A DNA stretch of 64,000 nucleotides from Antilocapra americana (lineage: Eukaryota; Chordata; Mammalia; Artiodactyla; Antilocapridae), in the NCBI GenBank assembly GCA_007570785.1, contig ML661799.1, forward strand, positions 1,649,598 to 1,713,597, given 5' to 3'. Under the pieces are notes generated by a model. That model did not search any database and was not told the DNA's origin. It was given only the letters and a program-made list of their open reading frames with translations. The position numbers were made by a program, and so were the translations under genes. Numbering within the stretch: the stretch's first letter is position 1; each line of letters opens with the position of its first letter. Shown here piece after piece: positions 46,801 through 58,416 of the stretch.

Positions 46801-47612
46801 CAGCTGCGCCCTGTCCGCTCACACTCCGGAGTCTCTAACACCGACCCCCCTTCCCCCCCCAACCAAGAACTGACAATGAGTTTTGGGTTGAAGGGGCTGG
46901 GCAGTTTCCAGCGCGTTGTTTACACCAGGGCTTTATAGTTTAGATAAATCACGGGGAGAGGCATGAAAGACACCTGGGAATTAGGGGGCTAGGCAGGAGA
47001 AACTGAGGCTGGAGAAGCGGTTGGGGCCAGACCCCAGGTGTATTCTGGAAGTCGGAAGATCCAGGGTTTTTCAAAAAGAATTTTTAGGTCTCAGTAAGGG
47101 CGACCCTGTCTCCAGAAGCTCTACCTGCCAACCTAAGAAGGGGGAGGGAAGAAGGGGGTCAGTTTCTACAGCTGCCAGCCCCCCAACCCCTTCACAATTT
47201 ACCACGCCTCCAGGCTGCTGGGGGGCTGGCGGGGGGCGTGGGGCGGGGGCGGGAAGTAAGGGAGCAGTGGGGAGGAGGACGGGGGGGAAAGGCGAAGGAG
47301 AGAAATGGCTCCGGGGCTCCCACTCTCTCAGCAGGACCCCCACCCTGGCCTCTGGTTCGGGAAAGCCGCCCAGCTGTTTCTGATTCTGTTGTACTCGCAG
47401 CCCCGCCCGAAGGGGTGGGGGACCGAAGCTTCGGGAGAACTAGGAGAGACTGAGCTGTGCTGAACCCAGGCAGCAAAGGGCTGGGAGTTCGCGTCCGGCC
47501 GCAGGTGTGCTTCTTGGTTTTGGTCATCGCCGGCCGGCAGGCGGGACCTGTGTCTAAATGGGATGTGGGTGAGGGTGTGTGTGCGTGCGGCGGGGGAAGC
47601 CTATGTTTAAAC

Positions 47613-47740
47613 GCTGTGTGTGTGTGTATACCAGGGGCAGCGGGTCGTCGACGAGAGAAGCCCCTACCTGAAGTCGGCTGTGTGTGTGTGTGAACCAGGG
47701 ACAGCGGGTGGTCGATGAGAGAAGCCCCTACCTGAGGTCG
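47613..47740. repeat. 64-bp tandem duplication in the WNT2B CpG island
   Basis: Copy 1 (47613-47676) and copy 2 (47677-47740) are 64 bases each, with 6 mismatches and no gaps. Each begins with a GT run and continues 'accaggg..cagcgggt', 'gagagaagcccctacctga' and 'gtcg'. A further degenerate copy may precede (gaagcctatgtttaaacg near 47595). Confidence 0.93.
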
Positions 47741-48553
47741 GCTTGCCGGTGGCGCCGGCGTTGGCGGCGTTGGAAAGGGAATCAAGATTCTCCCGCAACT
47801 CCCCGCGGCAGAGATTCTACCCATTTCACAGAAGCGCAAGAACCGAGGGAGAACCCGAAGAAATGACCGAGTCCTCTGTGGCTCACTCCAGGGTCACAGT
47901 GGGTTAGATGACTGTAGGGGAAAGTGTCTGCAGCTCCCCTCACCCGCCCCCCGGGCCACCACCCACGGAGGCTGCGGTTGCCGAATGCAGGGCGCTAGGA
48001 CCCGGTGACGCGGCGCGGGCAGGGACTGGGTGCTCCGGGCGCAGAAGGGCGCCACTGCGCCCAGTCCGTCCCGAGCAGGTGGGGGCGCGGCGCGGTGCTG
48101 GGGGCGCCGAGGGGCGGAGGCGGCCGCCACACCTAAGGGCGACGCGGAGCGCCGGGAGCTAACGCGGGCGGAGCCGCCCTGGGGGCCGCGCGTGTCCGGG
48201 GCTTCGGCCCCGCCCCGCGCCGTCCAATGAGAGCCCGCGGCCGGAGGGGCTGTCCGCACACTCTGTCTGCAGCCCCACTCCGCGCCGCCGACCCCCTGAC
48301 ACCGCATCCCCGCCTGGGCAGCTCGCCCCAGATCCTGAGTTCGGCGCGGTGTCGTCGGCTTCCAGACACCAATCCCTGCGCCCCTCTCCGGGACCTGGCG
48401 CCCCGGCTCCTGGACTCTAGGTGCCCTTAGGTCCCCGCCCGGCGGCGAGCCTTATGGCCCCCCAGGGGGGTGAAGTAGGAGCAGCCTGAGTACCCTCAGC
48501 TGGTGCCCCGTCCACGCCCCTCCGGGCCGCGTGGCGGGAGTCTTTGGGGAGCT

Positions 48554-48744
48554 ATGCTGAGGCCGGGTGGTGCGAAGGAAGCCGCGCAGCTACCCCCTCG
48601 ACGCGTCCGCGCCCCTGTCCCCGAGTCCGCTCCCAGACCCACGGCCCCCGACGGCTCTCGGGCTTCGGCCCGGCTAAGTCTTGCCTGCCTCCTGTTGCTG
48701 CTACTGCTGCTGACGCTGCCGGCCCGCGTAGACACGTCCTGGTG
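48554..48744 (+). CDS. WNT2B: WNT2B coding exon 1: N-terminus and signal peptide
   Basis: WNT2B is a secreted glycoprotein that activates Frizzled/LRP signalling, mostly canonical beta-catenin, in gut, eye and limb development. The ATG at 48554 gives [17 protein letters not shown], matching the long human isoform (MLRPGGAEEAAQLPLRR from memory). The same frame is open upstream to a stop at 48476-48478 but without another ATG. A 43-residue Arg/Pro-rich lead precedes a run of eight leucines near residues 46-53 and then LPARVDTSW, a signal-anchor-like secretion signal with a cleavage site. The exon ends after TG at 48744 with donor GTGAGT, and the last Trp codon is completed by exon 2. This segment is some 2-3 residues longer than my memory of human, consistent with a predicted 394-residue total against 391. 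Confidence 0.95.
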
Positions 48745-51197
48745 GTGAGTGTGGCTTTCAGGGTTGGGAGAGTGAGGTGCTGGGTTAGAGGCTAGACGAG
48801 CCCAAAGGGAATATACAGCTCCCGGCCCCCGCTGCTCAGGAGACCAGGCTGTCGCTGTAACGGGAATTAGAAACAGTCTGGGCTCGACTGTCACTGAAGT
48901 CGCCAAGGGGAGCAGGGGCATGGGGAGCGGGTAAGGTGGCGCCGCACCTTCCTGTCCAGTGATGAGGGCGCTAGGTATTTGGAGCAGGGATGCCGGGTAA
49001 ACGAGGCTTCTCAGACCCCCTCTATTTCAGCTCAGTTCTCTTAGGGCAAAAGCTACCTTACGAGTTTCTCTCAGGATGGATTCAAGGAACCCGTCGCCCA
49101 TCTGGGGCCGCAGTGGCCGTCCAAGAGAACTCTCTGATCCCCTGAGGTTGCCCCCCGCCTGCCCTCGGGAGTTGGAGAATGAGGCAGCTGGCAAGCTCTG
49201 ACGAGCCTCTCGTTGGTCGACCCTCACCCCACCACGCAGTAAGGCTCCGGTGAGGCAGCAGTGCACAGCGCAAGGTTTAGAAATGGAATTAAAGCAAAAA
49301 CTATCCCCATTAACTCCCACAACTAAAACAAACAGATTACTTGGGTTTGCATACTTGAGACATTTTGTCTTCAGCCTGTTTTGAGGATCTCACTTCGAAC
49401 CTGTATCTCCCTCTCCGCTTCCATTTTCTTCCCTAGATGGACCCATCTCCCATCTTTTCCCCTCTAAGAACTAGAGGCTTCTAGAATCTCAAACCATTAA
49501 GAGATCCTCTCCTCAGATTTCTTGCAGGCCTGCCAGGCATTTCATATGAGGGCAAATGAGGCAGAAGAAATTACAAATCCACTGGGTATCTGTTCTTCTC
49601 TCCCCCACCCCACCCCCAGTCTAGATGGCACCCAGAACAACTTATCCCAGAACTGAGCTGCTCTCTCTCCTCCCCCACCTTCTAGGGGCTGAGCAGGGGG
49701 AGAATGGGACTGAGAAATGACTCAATAGTCATGTCTTCCCTCTTCACCCCCCAGTTAAACTGGCCTCTTGGACTGGGCTGTTACCCTTCTCTACCCATGC
49801 AGTGCCCGCCTTCTTTTCCTTACTCTGCCCCTCCCCCCAGACCTCCACCTCCTTCACAAAGTGTGGTCTCTTTCCCCCTTGCACCCTGTGGCTTCACTCT
49901 GGATTTGGAATCTTGGCTAAAGAAGGGTGAGAGGTAGCTGGCTGAAGGGCCAGCGAGCTTGGGCCGCAGATTCCTATCATTTCGAGATGCGATGAGTCTC
50001 TCTCCATCCCCATCTTCCCTTGCCCTGCGCTCCCCGCCCCCCCCATTTTCCTGTTTCAGAAAAATCTCTCCTTGGGATCTTTTTTATCTCTGCAGTGTTG
50101 GGGAAGGCAAAGAGGGGGGTTCTGGATGGGGGAGCAGGGAGGCCCATATCTTACATCTGGCTTGAAACATTCTTTTAGAAAAGGAAAAGGAAGAAGGGGA
50201 TGAAGAGAAAAGCCCTTCAAAGTTTAGTGTGAGATCAAAGCCATCCTTTACTTTCATGGGCTTGGTTTTGGCTGGAGACTTGTGCCTTCAGTGGCCTTGC
50301 AGACAGAGAATGAAGTGGTCACTGTGCATCTTTATCCATTCCGGATAAGTTTGCTTTTAGGGAAAGCAATCAGGGACTCTTGATTGCTTCTTACCAATTT
50401 GGGAGGCAGCCTTGGTCCACCTGCTGTTTAGGTGAGGAAATGTCACTCTGGTAACTTCAGCAACCTGGTTAAGCAGTTCCTGAAGACCTAACTGGGGCTC
50501 TTCCGAGTCCCCATTTTGTCCCCTTGGCTATCCTCTCTTTTCCTTTCTCCCTCTATTATTCTCCCCCCATGTGGTTCATATTAAAGATTTTGGAAGGAAC
50601 TAGCTAGGGAGGGAGGGAAACAGATGAGTGGGTGATACCGAGGGATTCAGCAGTCCCTGTGAAATGGAGGAAGGCAGCAACAGGGCCAGGATGGGCAGTG
50701 AGTGCGAGGTCATTTGAGTCTGCTTGCCTCATAGGGGTCATAGCTGCAGGCCCCAGATGCCTGCCTCAGTAGTCATCACTTCTGGGATAAAGTGGAAAGC
50801 TGCTTTCCAAAGGCAGGTCAGGCCCCCAAGGTGATTCTCTCTTTCCCTTAGGAAAAAAAATCAGCTAGATTGATATTCTATACAACCCCCTGAAGAGAGA
50901 GATGCCTGTTGACTCTGTGTGTATCCACGTTCCACTCAGGAGCAGAATGTCATCACTATCACAGTCTGATCTTCCTTACAGCCCTTCTTCTTACTCTCCA
51001 ACCACTCCCTCCCTCTTCTGGTCTCTTCTAACCAAGAAAAACAGAACAAGAAATGAGGGTCTCCTGGCATGTGCCTCCCTGTACTATTCTGTATTCTGCA
51101 GGGGCTTGGCTGTTGGGAATCACAAGAGCAGGACTGTATTCCGGACTGTGGTTCACAGAAAGAACAAAGTGGTATCATGACATTAATATTATTGGGG

Positions 51198-51262
51198 TTT
51201 TTTTTTTTGGCCTTGCCACTAGGCTTCTGGGATCTCAGTTCCCCAACCAACACCCTCCCCAC
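51198..51262 (-). repeat. CHR-type SINE tail fragment, inverted
   Basis: A poly-T run is followed by 'ggccttgccac' and 'gggatctcagttccccaacc', the reverse of the CHR 3' half. Confidence 0.65.
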
Positions 51263-51534
51263 CCCTGGGGAATTCCCCAACATTAACATTAGTTATCAAC
51301 AACTGCTATTTAATGAGCCCTTCCTAAGTTCCTGATACTATGGACAAACGCCTATAAGCACAATCTTCAATTCCTAAAATAATCTAGCAAGACAGATAAT
51401 ATTAGCCCCATTTCACATACAAAGAGACTGAAGGCTAGGAGGGGCATAGTAAGAAATTCAAGTTCACACCAGTTTTGGAGCCTGATTGGTCTACTCTTGG
51501 TTAAACATTGTGTGCTTCTTATGCTTGGAATTGA

Positions 51535-51730
51535 AAATAAGCTTGGACTTTGGAGTCAGATGTCCTTGGTTCACCCCAGTTCTCCTTTGACTAGCCCTGA
51601 TGGACAGCGCTGAGTATTGTTAATCTCCCTGACCTCAGTTTCTTCACCTGTAAAATGGAAGCACTCTCTCATAGGATTTTTGTGTGGAAAAATGTTTTGT
51701 GAACTGTCAAGTATCATATAAATGATACTG
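51535..51730 (+). repeat. MIR SINE in WNT2B intron 1
   Basis: 'ggactttggagtcagatg', 'tctccctgacctcagtttcttc' and 'acctgtaaaatgg' are MIR core phrases. Confidence 0.85.
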
Positions 51731-51989
51731 TCTCAAGATATTAAGGGGGGATAATAGTTTTATCCTTGTATTCAAAGTCCAATATGGGCTGGGCTAAACC
51801 ATGTACACACAACTAAGGATTGTAAAAGAAAGGAAGTAAATAAAAAGAGGATCCCTGGCCTCATTAAAAAGATACAAACTTAAAACATCTGCAGTGTCAA
51901 CAAGGAGTAAAGCTGTAATTGAAATGGCACTTATGGCTAGCTAGGAGGAGTATGGAGTAGGGGAATAAATCAGAGCAGTCAGGTTTTGT

Positions 51990-52085
51990 TTTATTCAACA
52001 CATAGTTATTGAGTACCTGCTTTGTGCCAGACATTGTTCAAGGTTCTGGAGATACTGAAGTGAACAAAACAAATACAAACCCCTG
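51990..52085 (+). repeat. L2-like ancient LINE fragment
   Basis: 'tattgagtacctgctttgtgccagacattgttc' and 'tgaacaaaacaaatacaaacccctgccttc' match the L2 3' end. Confidence 0.6.
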
Positions 52086-52536
52086 CCTTCAAAGAGCAGC
52101 ATGTCCGAATCACCTGGGGATGTTGGTAAAATGCCAGTTCAGTAGGCCTAGAATGGGGCCTGAGGCACTGCATTTCTAGCAGGTTCCCAGGAGATGCTGA
52201 TGCTGCTGTTCTGGGGACCACACTTTGAGCAGCAAGGAGCTAGAGTAGGGTATGAGTCACTTTGTCAAAGGAAGGGATAAGAACTGGTCAAAGGCAGGCA
52301 AAGAGAGCATTCTGGAGCAGGAAGCTGGGAAGAAAGTAAAAACTTCTGGAAGGGGAATGGAGCTAGAGAGTCAGGGGCATTTCTAATGGCCCATCAGCTG
52401 GGAGACACCTTAAATATCTTTGTGCCCCTAATAGCTGAGCTCAGTGCTTGGCATATGGTTGGCATCTTGTAGGCACATGCTGAATTTACAGGAAGATAGG
52501 GGTGGGTGGACCTCAAGCTGCTTTATTGGAGGTTCC

Positions 52537-52783
52537 CACACTGACTACTGGCTTCCCTGGTGGCTCAGAGGTTAAAGCATCTGCCTGCAATGCAAGAGAC
52601 CTGGGTTCAATCCCTGAGTCGGGAAGATCCCCTGGAGAAGGAAATGGCAACCCAGTCCAGTGTTCTTGCCTGAAGAACCCCATGGATGGAGGAGCTTGGT
52701 GGGCTACAGTCCACGGGGTAGAAAAGAGCTGGACACAACTGAGCGACTTCACTTTCACTTTCTTTCACTTTCACACTGACTAC
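52537..52783 (+). repeat. Bov-tA-type SINE with target-site duplication
   Basis: The element (52549-52771) is flanked by a perfect 12-bp duplication cacactgactac (52537-52548, 52772-52783). It is the only young SINE in WNT2B intron 1. Confidence 0.95.
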
Positions 52784-54819
52784 AAGGTGTTGAACATTGG
52801 AAGCCCTGGTCTGCAGATTCTCGAAGCAGCTACTTGGTGGGGTAAGAGTGGTAGTAGAGGGAGTTATCTTCCCATAGGAGATACTGAGCAGATGTTCCCA
52901 CGCTCAGCAAAGATGTAACAAGGAAGAACCATTGTGGGCTGCAGCAGAATGGAGTTAAGTTAGACCACAGGAAGGACTCTTTACCAGAGTTTGGCCTGCT
53001 CTACTCCAGACTGTCTCATGAGGGCTGGATTACTGGTCTCCCATTCCCGTCCAACCCCCCTCTTCCCAAGCCCCAGTTAAAAAAACAAACACCCATTGCC
53101 TGGAGCAGTACTCAGGGCTGAACTGGGAAAGCAGAATGGTGGTGAGACAGGGACAGGCTCCAACTCCAACGTCTTGATTCTCCAAACAAAGCACCGCGGC
53201 AGTGGGTGTAACTCCCGGCTGTGCGTCAGGCAGCCCTTTCCGGCCTGGCCCAGACCAGGGTGTTTATTTTGTTTGTTCCTGGAAGCTGTTGCCCTGATGG
53301 ACAGTGCTGGGGACGCTGATTCCATGGGATTTGCTAGTGGTGGACCAGCCCTCTCACCCCTCCCCGGGACAGATGGGCCCCATCAGCCCTGCTGAGTTCC
53401 AGAAGAGGCAAGCATCAGCCCTCCTTGTGTTTGTTTGAGTTGGTGTCACCAGTGGTGATCCAGTCTGTGGGTGAGGGCTGGGTTTGCGAGTGCAGGGGGA
53501 GGGGGAAGTGATGCAGAGGACACAGAGCCCAGGGCAGTCCAGCTTTTGCCTCTCCCCTCTGGCTGCCCTCCCTTCTCCTCACCCACTTCTAGGCCCATTC
53601 TGGGGCCTTTCCCAAACCACAGGCTCATTCACAGTTCAAATCAAATCTTTTCGTAGCAGCAACAACCCTCCAGAGCCCCCACCTGTGTAGAAAAGGGGAG
53701 TGAAGGCATCCCCTGATGTGTTAGGACAAGAGAATAAAGAATTCCCAGCAAATCAAGGGCAGTGCTGGGTGCTGGAAACAGAGAAGGGGAGTGGGAAATG
53801 AATATATGGGTCAGATCTCATTTGATGGTCTTGTGGGGAGTAAAGGTGATGATGAACTCCTGTCTTCTCTCTGAAACATTCTTCCTGAGGCTTGTGGTGG
53901 AGTCCAGGGCTAATTTTGTTTGAATGGAGAAAAAGCACTTCCTTGAGAAAATTAAGAATGACTCTAGCAACCCACATATCTTTTAGTAGCTCTCCTAATC
54001 TAATTGATCTTCTTCTAATTGTTCACCCAGGCAGACTGGGGACTGGAATATGGGGAGTGTCACTCTGTTGCTTAATCTTGGCCTTTGGTTTCTCACTGCA
54101 AATAGCCCTCTGCCCATGCAGATTCATCCAGGACATTATGCCCTATATATTGGGAAGGATGATTTTGAAAGACTCACTAGTTAAGGAAAGTCATGGGACA
54201 TAAAAGTAAAGGGTATGGGGAAGAGTCTTCAGGGTCTTCCTTCCCAGACCTCACCATTGGGAATGAGCACTTTTAGCTATGTGGGTCTGACTGGAGCTGT
54301 AAACATCACTCAGAACTGCCCGCTTATCTCTCTTCCCACTGACCCCTCCCCGTATCTCCATCCTTCTTCCCCCAAGCCATGCTTTATGCACCAGCTATGT
54401 AGGACATGTCTCTAACATGTGGGTGTAACAATGCTGTCTCAGACGCTATTATTTTTCACCATGAGGCTCTAAACATTGATTAGATAAACAGGTAGTGGGG
54501 TTTGTGTGACATGCCCATAGCTTCTGTGTACGTGACACATGCCTGGCCTGTGTTTGGGACTGTGTGTCCCTTTGGTTTTTGGTTGAGGAACTGGTGATGG
54601 TGGGAAACCACTCAATTACTCTCTCTGAAACAGATTATCTCTTGAAGGCTTGTGGGGATTGGTTCTTTCCTGTGGCCTTGGAGAATATAGGTTGGAGGAG
54701 GGGGAAGGAACCTCTCAAGATCTGAATGCCAAACCTTTCCCCTCATTACTCCCTGCCCGCCCCCCAACCCATTGCAAAATAAAGCTGGATGCTCTGACAG
54801 GGCCATCTCCACCTTGCAG

Positions 54820-55040
54820 GTACATCGGGGCACTAGGGGCCCGTGTGATCTGTGACAATATCCCTGGGCTGGTGAGCCGGCAGCGGCAGTTGTGCCAGCG
54901 TTACCCAGACATCATGCGCTCGGTGGGCGAAGGTGCCCGAGAATGGATCCGAGAGTGTCAGCACCAGTTCCGCCACCATCGCTGGAACTGTACCACCCTG
55001 GACCGGGACCACACTGTCTTTGGCCGTGTCATGCTCAGAA
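54820..55040 (+). CDS. WNT2B: WNT2B coding exon 2
   Basis: Acceptor CCTTGCAG precedes G-TAC-ATC; the first G completes Trp from exon 1. The translation [35 protein letters not shown]... to [21 protein letters not shown] covers about residues 65-137. It is the start of the Wnt fold, with conserved cysteines and an N-glycosylation sequon NCT in the HRWNCTT motif typical of Wnts. The exon is 221 bp, ending one base into a Ser codon. The donor AA/GTAGGG is weaker than consensus, and the frame stays open into the intron for a further 17 codons before a stop, so intron retention would make a short truncated product. Confidence 0.97.
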
Positions 55041-56042
55041 GTAGGGGCTTCTTCCAGTTCCTTCTCTTTCTGTGCTTGGTTGGGGTGTGGTGAGTGGGTA
55101 GTGGGGAGAGTGCCTCTTTCCTACATTCTGCCTCATAATTAAGAGTAAAAACTGTGGGCAGAGCCCAGGATACAGTTGGAAACAGACCCTCAGTACTTTT
55201 GATATGTAGTCAGTGGCCCTTCTAAATCCCAGGGTTCTGGGATGACGGGTCAGAGCAATAGCATTCCCTGGTATCTCCATCCTTCATCCTCCCTTTTTCT
55301 TCCTTCCCCAACCCCCCAGCCTTCAGACTTCCATCCATGAACTGTAAGACTGAGGACTAGAAATGGCTGCTCTGTTCTTACCAACACCATCACTGCCCTC
55401 AGCCAACACTCCCAACATTATAGTAATGGGAGCAAGAGATAAACAGAAAGGTGATATGTAAATATTTGGGAAGTCAGCAGCTTGGACTTGGCTCAGCAAA
55501 AAAGCTAAGCAGAGCTAAACAGTAAACTAGGAGAAAGGGAATGAGATGAAAATCTGGAGGTGTCAGAGGGACAAGAGTGATGATTCATCAATTCCCAAGA
55601 GGAGGGAAGGAAGAAAGCTGGCTGAAAGCCCCCTGGGCTGGGGGCTCCACTGTAGGGGAACTGTCCAGCAGAGTGGGCCTGAAAAGGCCTGGAATGTGGA
55701 CTGAGGCTAACTTTGCTAAGCAGGGGTTGGCACTCAGTGGGAGGGAATGATTCACTGTAAAAGTTTTCAATGGCTGGACCCAGGGAGTTTGGAAGGAAGC
55801 AGGAGTACAGGTCAGCCCAAGAGGTCAAATGTACAAAGAAGTAGAGAGTTGTGAGGGCTGAGGGGAAGAGGTCAGACACTCTGGGGAATGTTCAGAAGGG
55901 AAGGGTACTCCGAATAAAGGAAGTATAGGGGTTTCCCTGGGAAAGAAAAGGAAAAGAGGTTTTAGAGTTGGAGGTTGTGTGGGCTGAAGAAGGGGACAGA
56001 CGTGGGCCTCTTTCCTGAAACACACTTCTTTTCTCTCTCTAG
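55041..56042 (+). other. WNT2B: WNT2B intron 2
   Basis: GT...AG intron of 1002 bp, ending in a CT-rich tract. I see no repeats and no other features in it. Confidence 0.92.
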
Positions 56043-56320
56043 GTAGCCGGGAGGCAGCATTTGTATATGCCATCTCATCAGCAGGGGTGGTCCATGCTAT
56101 CACTCGTGCCTGTAGCCAGGGTGAACTGAGTGTGTGCAGCTGTGACCCCTATACCCGCGGCCGACACCATGACCAACGTGGGGACTTTGACTGGGGTGGC
56201 TGCAGTGACAACATCCACTATGGTGTTCGTTTTGCCAAAGCCTTCGTGGATGCCAAGGAGAAGAGGCTTAAGGATGCCCGGGCTCTCATGAACTTACATA
56301 ACAATCGCTGTGGTCGCACG
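56043..56320 (+). CDS. WNT2B: WNT2B coding exon 3
   Basis: The acceptor TCTCTCTAG is followed by GT-AGC-CGG, completing Ser across the junction. The translation [39 protein letters not shown]...[23 protein letters not shown]...[12 protein letters not shown] spans about residues 138-230. The AF.YAI..AGV.HA..RACS.G and FxWGGCSDN motifs are Wnt family signatures in the N-terminal domain that leads to the lipid-bearing thumb. The exon is 278 bp and ends on a codon boundary. The donor ACG/GTCAGT has C at +3, a moderate splice site. The frame and cysteines are intact. Confidence 0.97.
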
Positions 56321-57005
56321 GTCAGTACTCCTATCTGTGCACGTACATTTGTATTTGCTGGGGCTGGCCAGTATCTATGATCGTGGAGTGAATCTGAAGG
56401 TAGAAGGGGTGAAGGCTTCTGGATTACCTCCAAAAGCCCCGACCCTTGGAAGAGGAGCAGTAAATGCAAGGGACCTTTGGGAATGCCAGGGTTCAACCTG
56501 GAGCATAAAGAGCCTTCACATAGGTGGGCATTAAGGCAAGGTGGAGAAAAGAAGGGAAATAACTTTTAAACAAAGAAAAGAATCACCTCCTAAAGTCTGA
56601 GGAGGATTAGAGCTTATTCCAATCAGTGCACTGGCCTTTGAGCACCACCTATATGCCTAGCACTGTGCTGGAAAATGACGTGCCACAAAAGCAGAAGGCA
56701 CGGTACCTTGAACTCTGAAACATAAGAAAAATAGAGGATGTGCCAATAGCTATGAACAAAATCCTGGGGCTTGAAAGTTCAAGTGGGCTTTCATGAAAAT
56801 AAAAGCACTGCTGGTCTAGGAAGGTTTCCTGGAAGAATCTGGTCAGGAAGAATGAGTGCGATCTGATTGGGGAGAGAATAGAAGAACCAATGGCTCCACC
56901 AGCCGACCAGGGCCAGCAGACCTCAGGGCACTCATGCTTTTAGCCCTAGGGATGACCACAAAGTATCCTGACTGCTTTTCCCTTCACTGCATCGCCATCT
57001 TCCAG
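56321..57005 (+). other. WNT2B: WNT2B intron 3
   Basis: GT...AG intron of 685 bp, phase 0. It contains a weak L2-like remnant near 56636-56680 ('gagcaccacctatatgcctagcac') and nothing else recognised. Confidence 0.9.
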
Positions 57006-57270
57006 GCTGTGCGGCGGTTTCTGAAGCTGGAGTGTAAGTGCCATGGCGTGAGTGGCTCCTGTACTCTGCGCACCTGCTGGCGCGCACTCTCAGATTTCCG
57101 CCGCACAGGTGATTACCTACGGCGGCGCTATGACGGGGCTGTGCAAGTAACGGCCACCCAGGATGGTGCAAACTTCACTGCCGCTCGCCAAGGCTATCGC
57201 CGTGCTACCCGGACTGACCTGGTCTACTTTGACAACTCCCCAGACTACTGTGTCTTGGATAAGGCTGCGG
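57006..57270 (+). CDS. WNT2B: WNT2B coding exon 4, carrying the acylated serine motif
   Basis: Acceptor ATCTTCCAG; the exon encodes [25 protein letters not shown]... to [15 protein letters not shown], about residues 231-318. [10 protein letters not shown] (residues about 240-249) is the thumb-tip motif whose first serine (about 246) is palmitoleoylated by Porcupine and inserts into the Frizzled groove. A second sequon, NFT, lies in [11 protein letters not shown]. The exon is 265 bp and ends after the first base of a Gly codon, with a strong GTGAGT donor. The open frame extends left into the intron, but homology begins at AVRRF. All motif residues are present, so an active ligand is expected. 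Confidence 0.98.
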
Positions 57271-58416
57271 GTGAGTAAGGAAAGCAGGTAGGGACACGGA
57301 GCCCCAGTTCTTAGTGCAGGCACATCTAGTTAATCGTCGTCCATTCAGCATCAGGAGTTAGGCGTGGAGGCTGGAGGAGTCAGTCAGATATGAGAATAAT
57401 CTTGTAATAAGATTACTGATTTATGCCTCAGCCTGCCAGGCCCAAAGCTGCCTAGAGAGGAGAGGACACTGAGCTCCCTGGACCTGAGGTCATCTATCAC
57501 TCTTATATTCCCAGCATCTGGGATACAGTAGTTACTGCTTGGTGAATGTTTGAATGATTCACCCCTTTCAGTACCAAGCTAAGGTATGGGCTATACAGAG
57601 GCATAAGATGCAGACCAAGTTTTGGCTCTTTACAATCTAGCTAAAGAAATGAGAGATAACAGGTAGACAATGCACCTGCAAAAGAGATTAAAAAAAAAGT
57701 TTATTTGAAAATCTCACATTTAAGTTGTTTCTTGAAGTGTGGAGATTATCTGAATAGCTAGAGAGGAGGACAGGCAGATATTCTCTACACATGAGTAGAA
57801 TGGTAGGTAGAAAAACACATGATCTGTTCCACAAGCAGAATGCAGGTTAACCTGACTAAGGTTTAGGGTAGGGGAGATTAAAGGTAGAAAAATAGGTTGG
57901 AAATAGACCATGAGTTACCCTGAGAGAGCTTATCCAGTGTGCTGCCACTGTAAATTCTAAAATGGAACTGGGGAAGCAAGGAGAGAGGAGATCCCTACCA
58001 ATGGCTAACCATCGGCAGAAAGAAGCAAATCATTTTTCAATCTGTTCCATGTATTTCGGGTGGAATTCTTGGGAATGCTGGAAGGTGATGTAGTATTCCC
58101 CTAGAAAAGTGGAAGTCACCATCATGGCTTGTATTTCAGGTTCAGATGGGTTAAACTAAGTACAACCTGCAGTGTGACAGAACTGCTCTTCCCCTGGTTA
58201 TTCTTACGGCTCTCAGGCTCGTCTCTGCAGTCTCAGCAGTCAGGGCTTCAGTAAGGGGAAGCCAAAACCTTAGCTGTCTTCCACACTATTTGCTTCCACC
58301 TATCACTGTCATTCCTGGACAGGCAATCGGCTAGGAGCAAAACTGGGCACAGAGACATGGTGGTGCTCTCCTCACGTCCCAGAGAAGAGAGGCCAGAGTG
58401 CTTTCATGGGCGCTAG

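Larger units (their letters stand above)
42520..47390. other. WNT2B upstream region without recognised genes
   Basis: Unique, moderately GC-rich DNA with no ruminant SINE or LINE, a marked repeat desert in this window. It holds a CA microsatellite (42920-42952), a purine tract (43436-43850), G-rich runs (45366-45398, 47219-47290) and an old L2/MIR-like piece (46560-46680, 'aaatatttgttgaattaatgaa'). Many short open frames are present on both strands and none is recognisable. Confidence 0.65.
47390..48760. promoter_or_regulatory. WNT2B: WNT2B CpG island and proximal promoter
   Basis: Dense CpGs run from about 47.4 kb to just past exon 1. A CCAAT box (48224-48228) and a GC box (about 48208-48216, ccccgcccc) lie 330-345 bases upstream of the initiator ATG. 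No TATA box is evident, as is usual for CpG-island promoters. Transcription probably starts between about 48240 and 48400, leaving a 150-300 base 5' UTR; this is inferred from motif spacing only. Confidence 0.7.
48745..54819 (+). other. WNT2B: WNT2B intron 1
   Basis: GT...AG intron of 6075 bp, split after the second base of a codon. It includes a CHR fragment, MIR and L2-like pieces (51330-51490, 51990-52080) and one young SINE at 52549. The region 53100-53400 ('caaagcaccgcggcagtgggtg', 'ggcctggcccagaccaggg') is unique and GC-rich. No other exon is evident; open frames here are unrecognised. Confidence 0.9.

Noticed and set aside
47192..48372. Minus-strand open frames of 215 and 137 codons around the WNT2B promoter
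   Set aside because: Low-complexity Pro/Ser/Thr/Ala-rich translations in CpG-island DNA with overlapping frames; no homology recognised.
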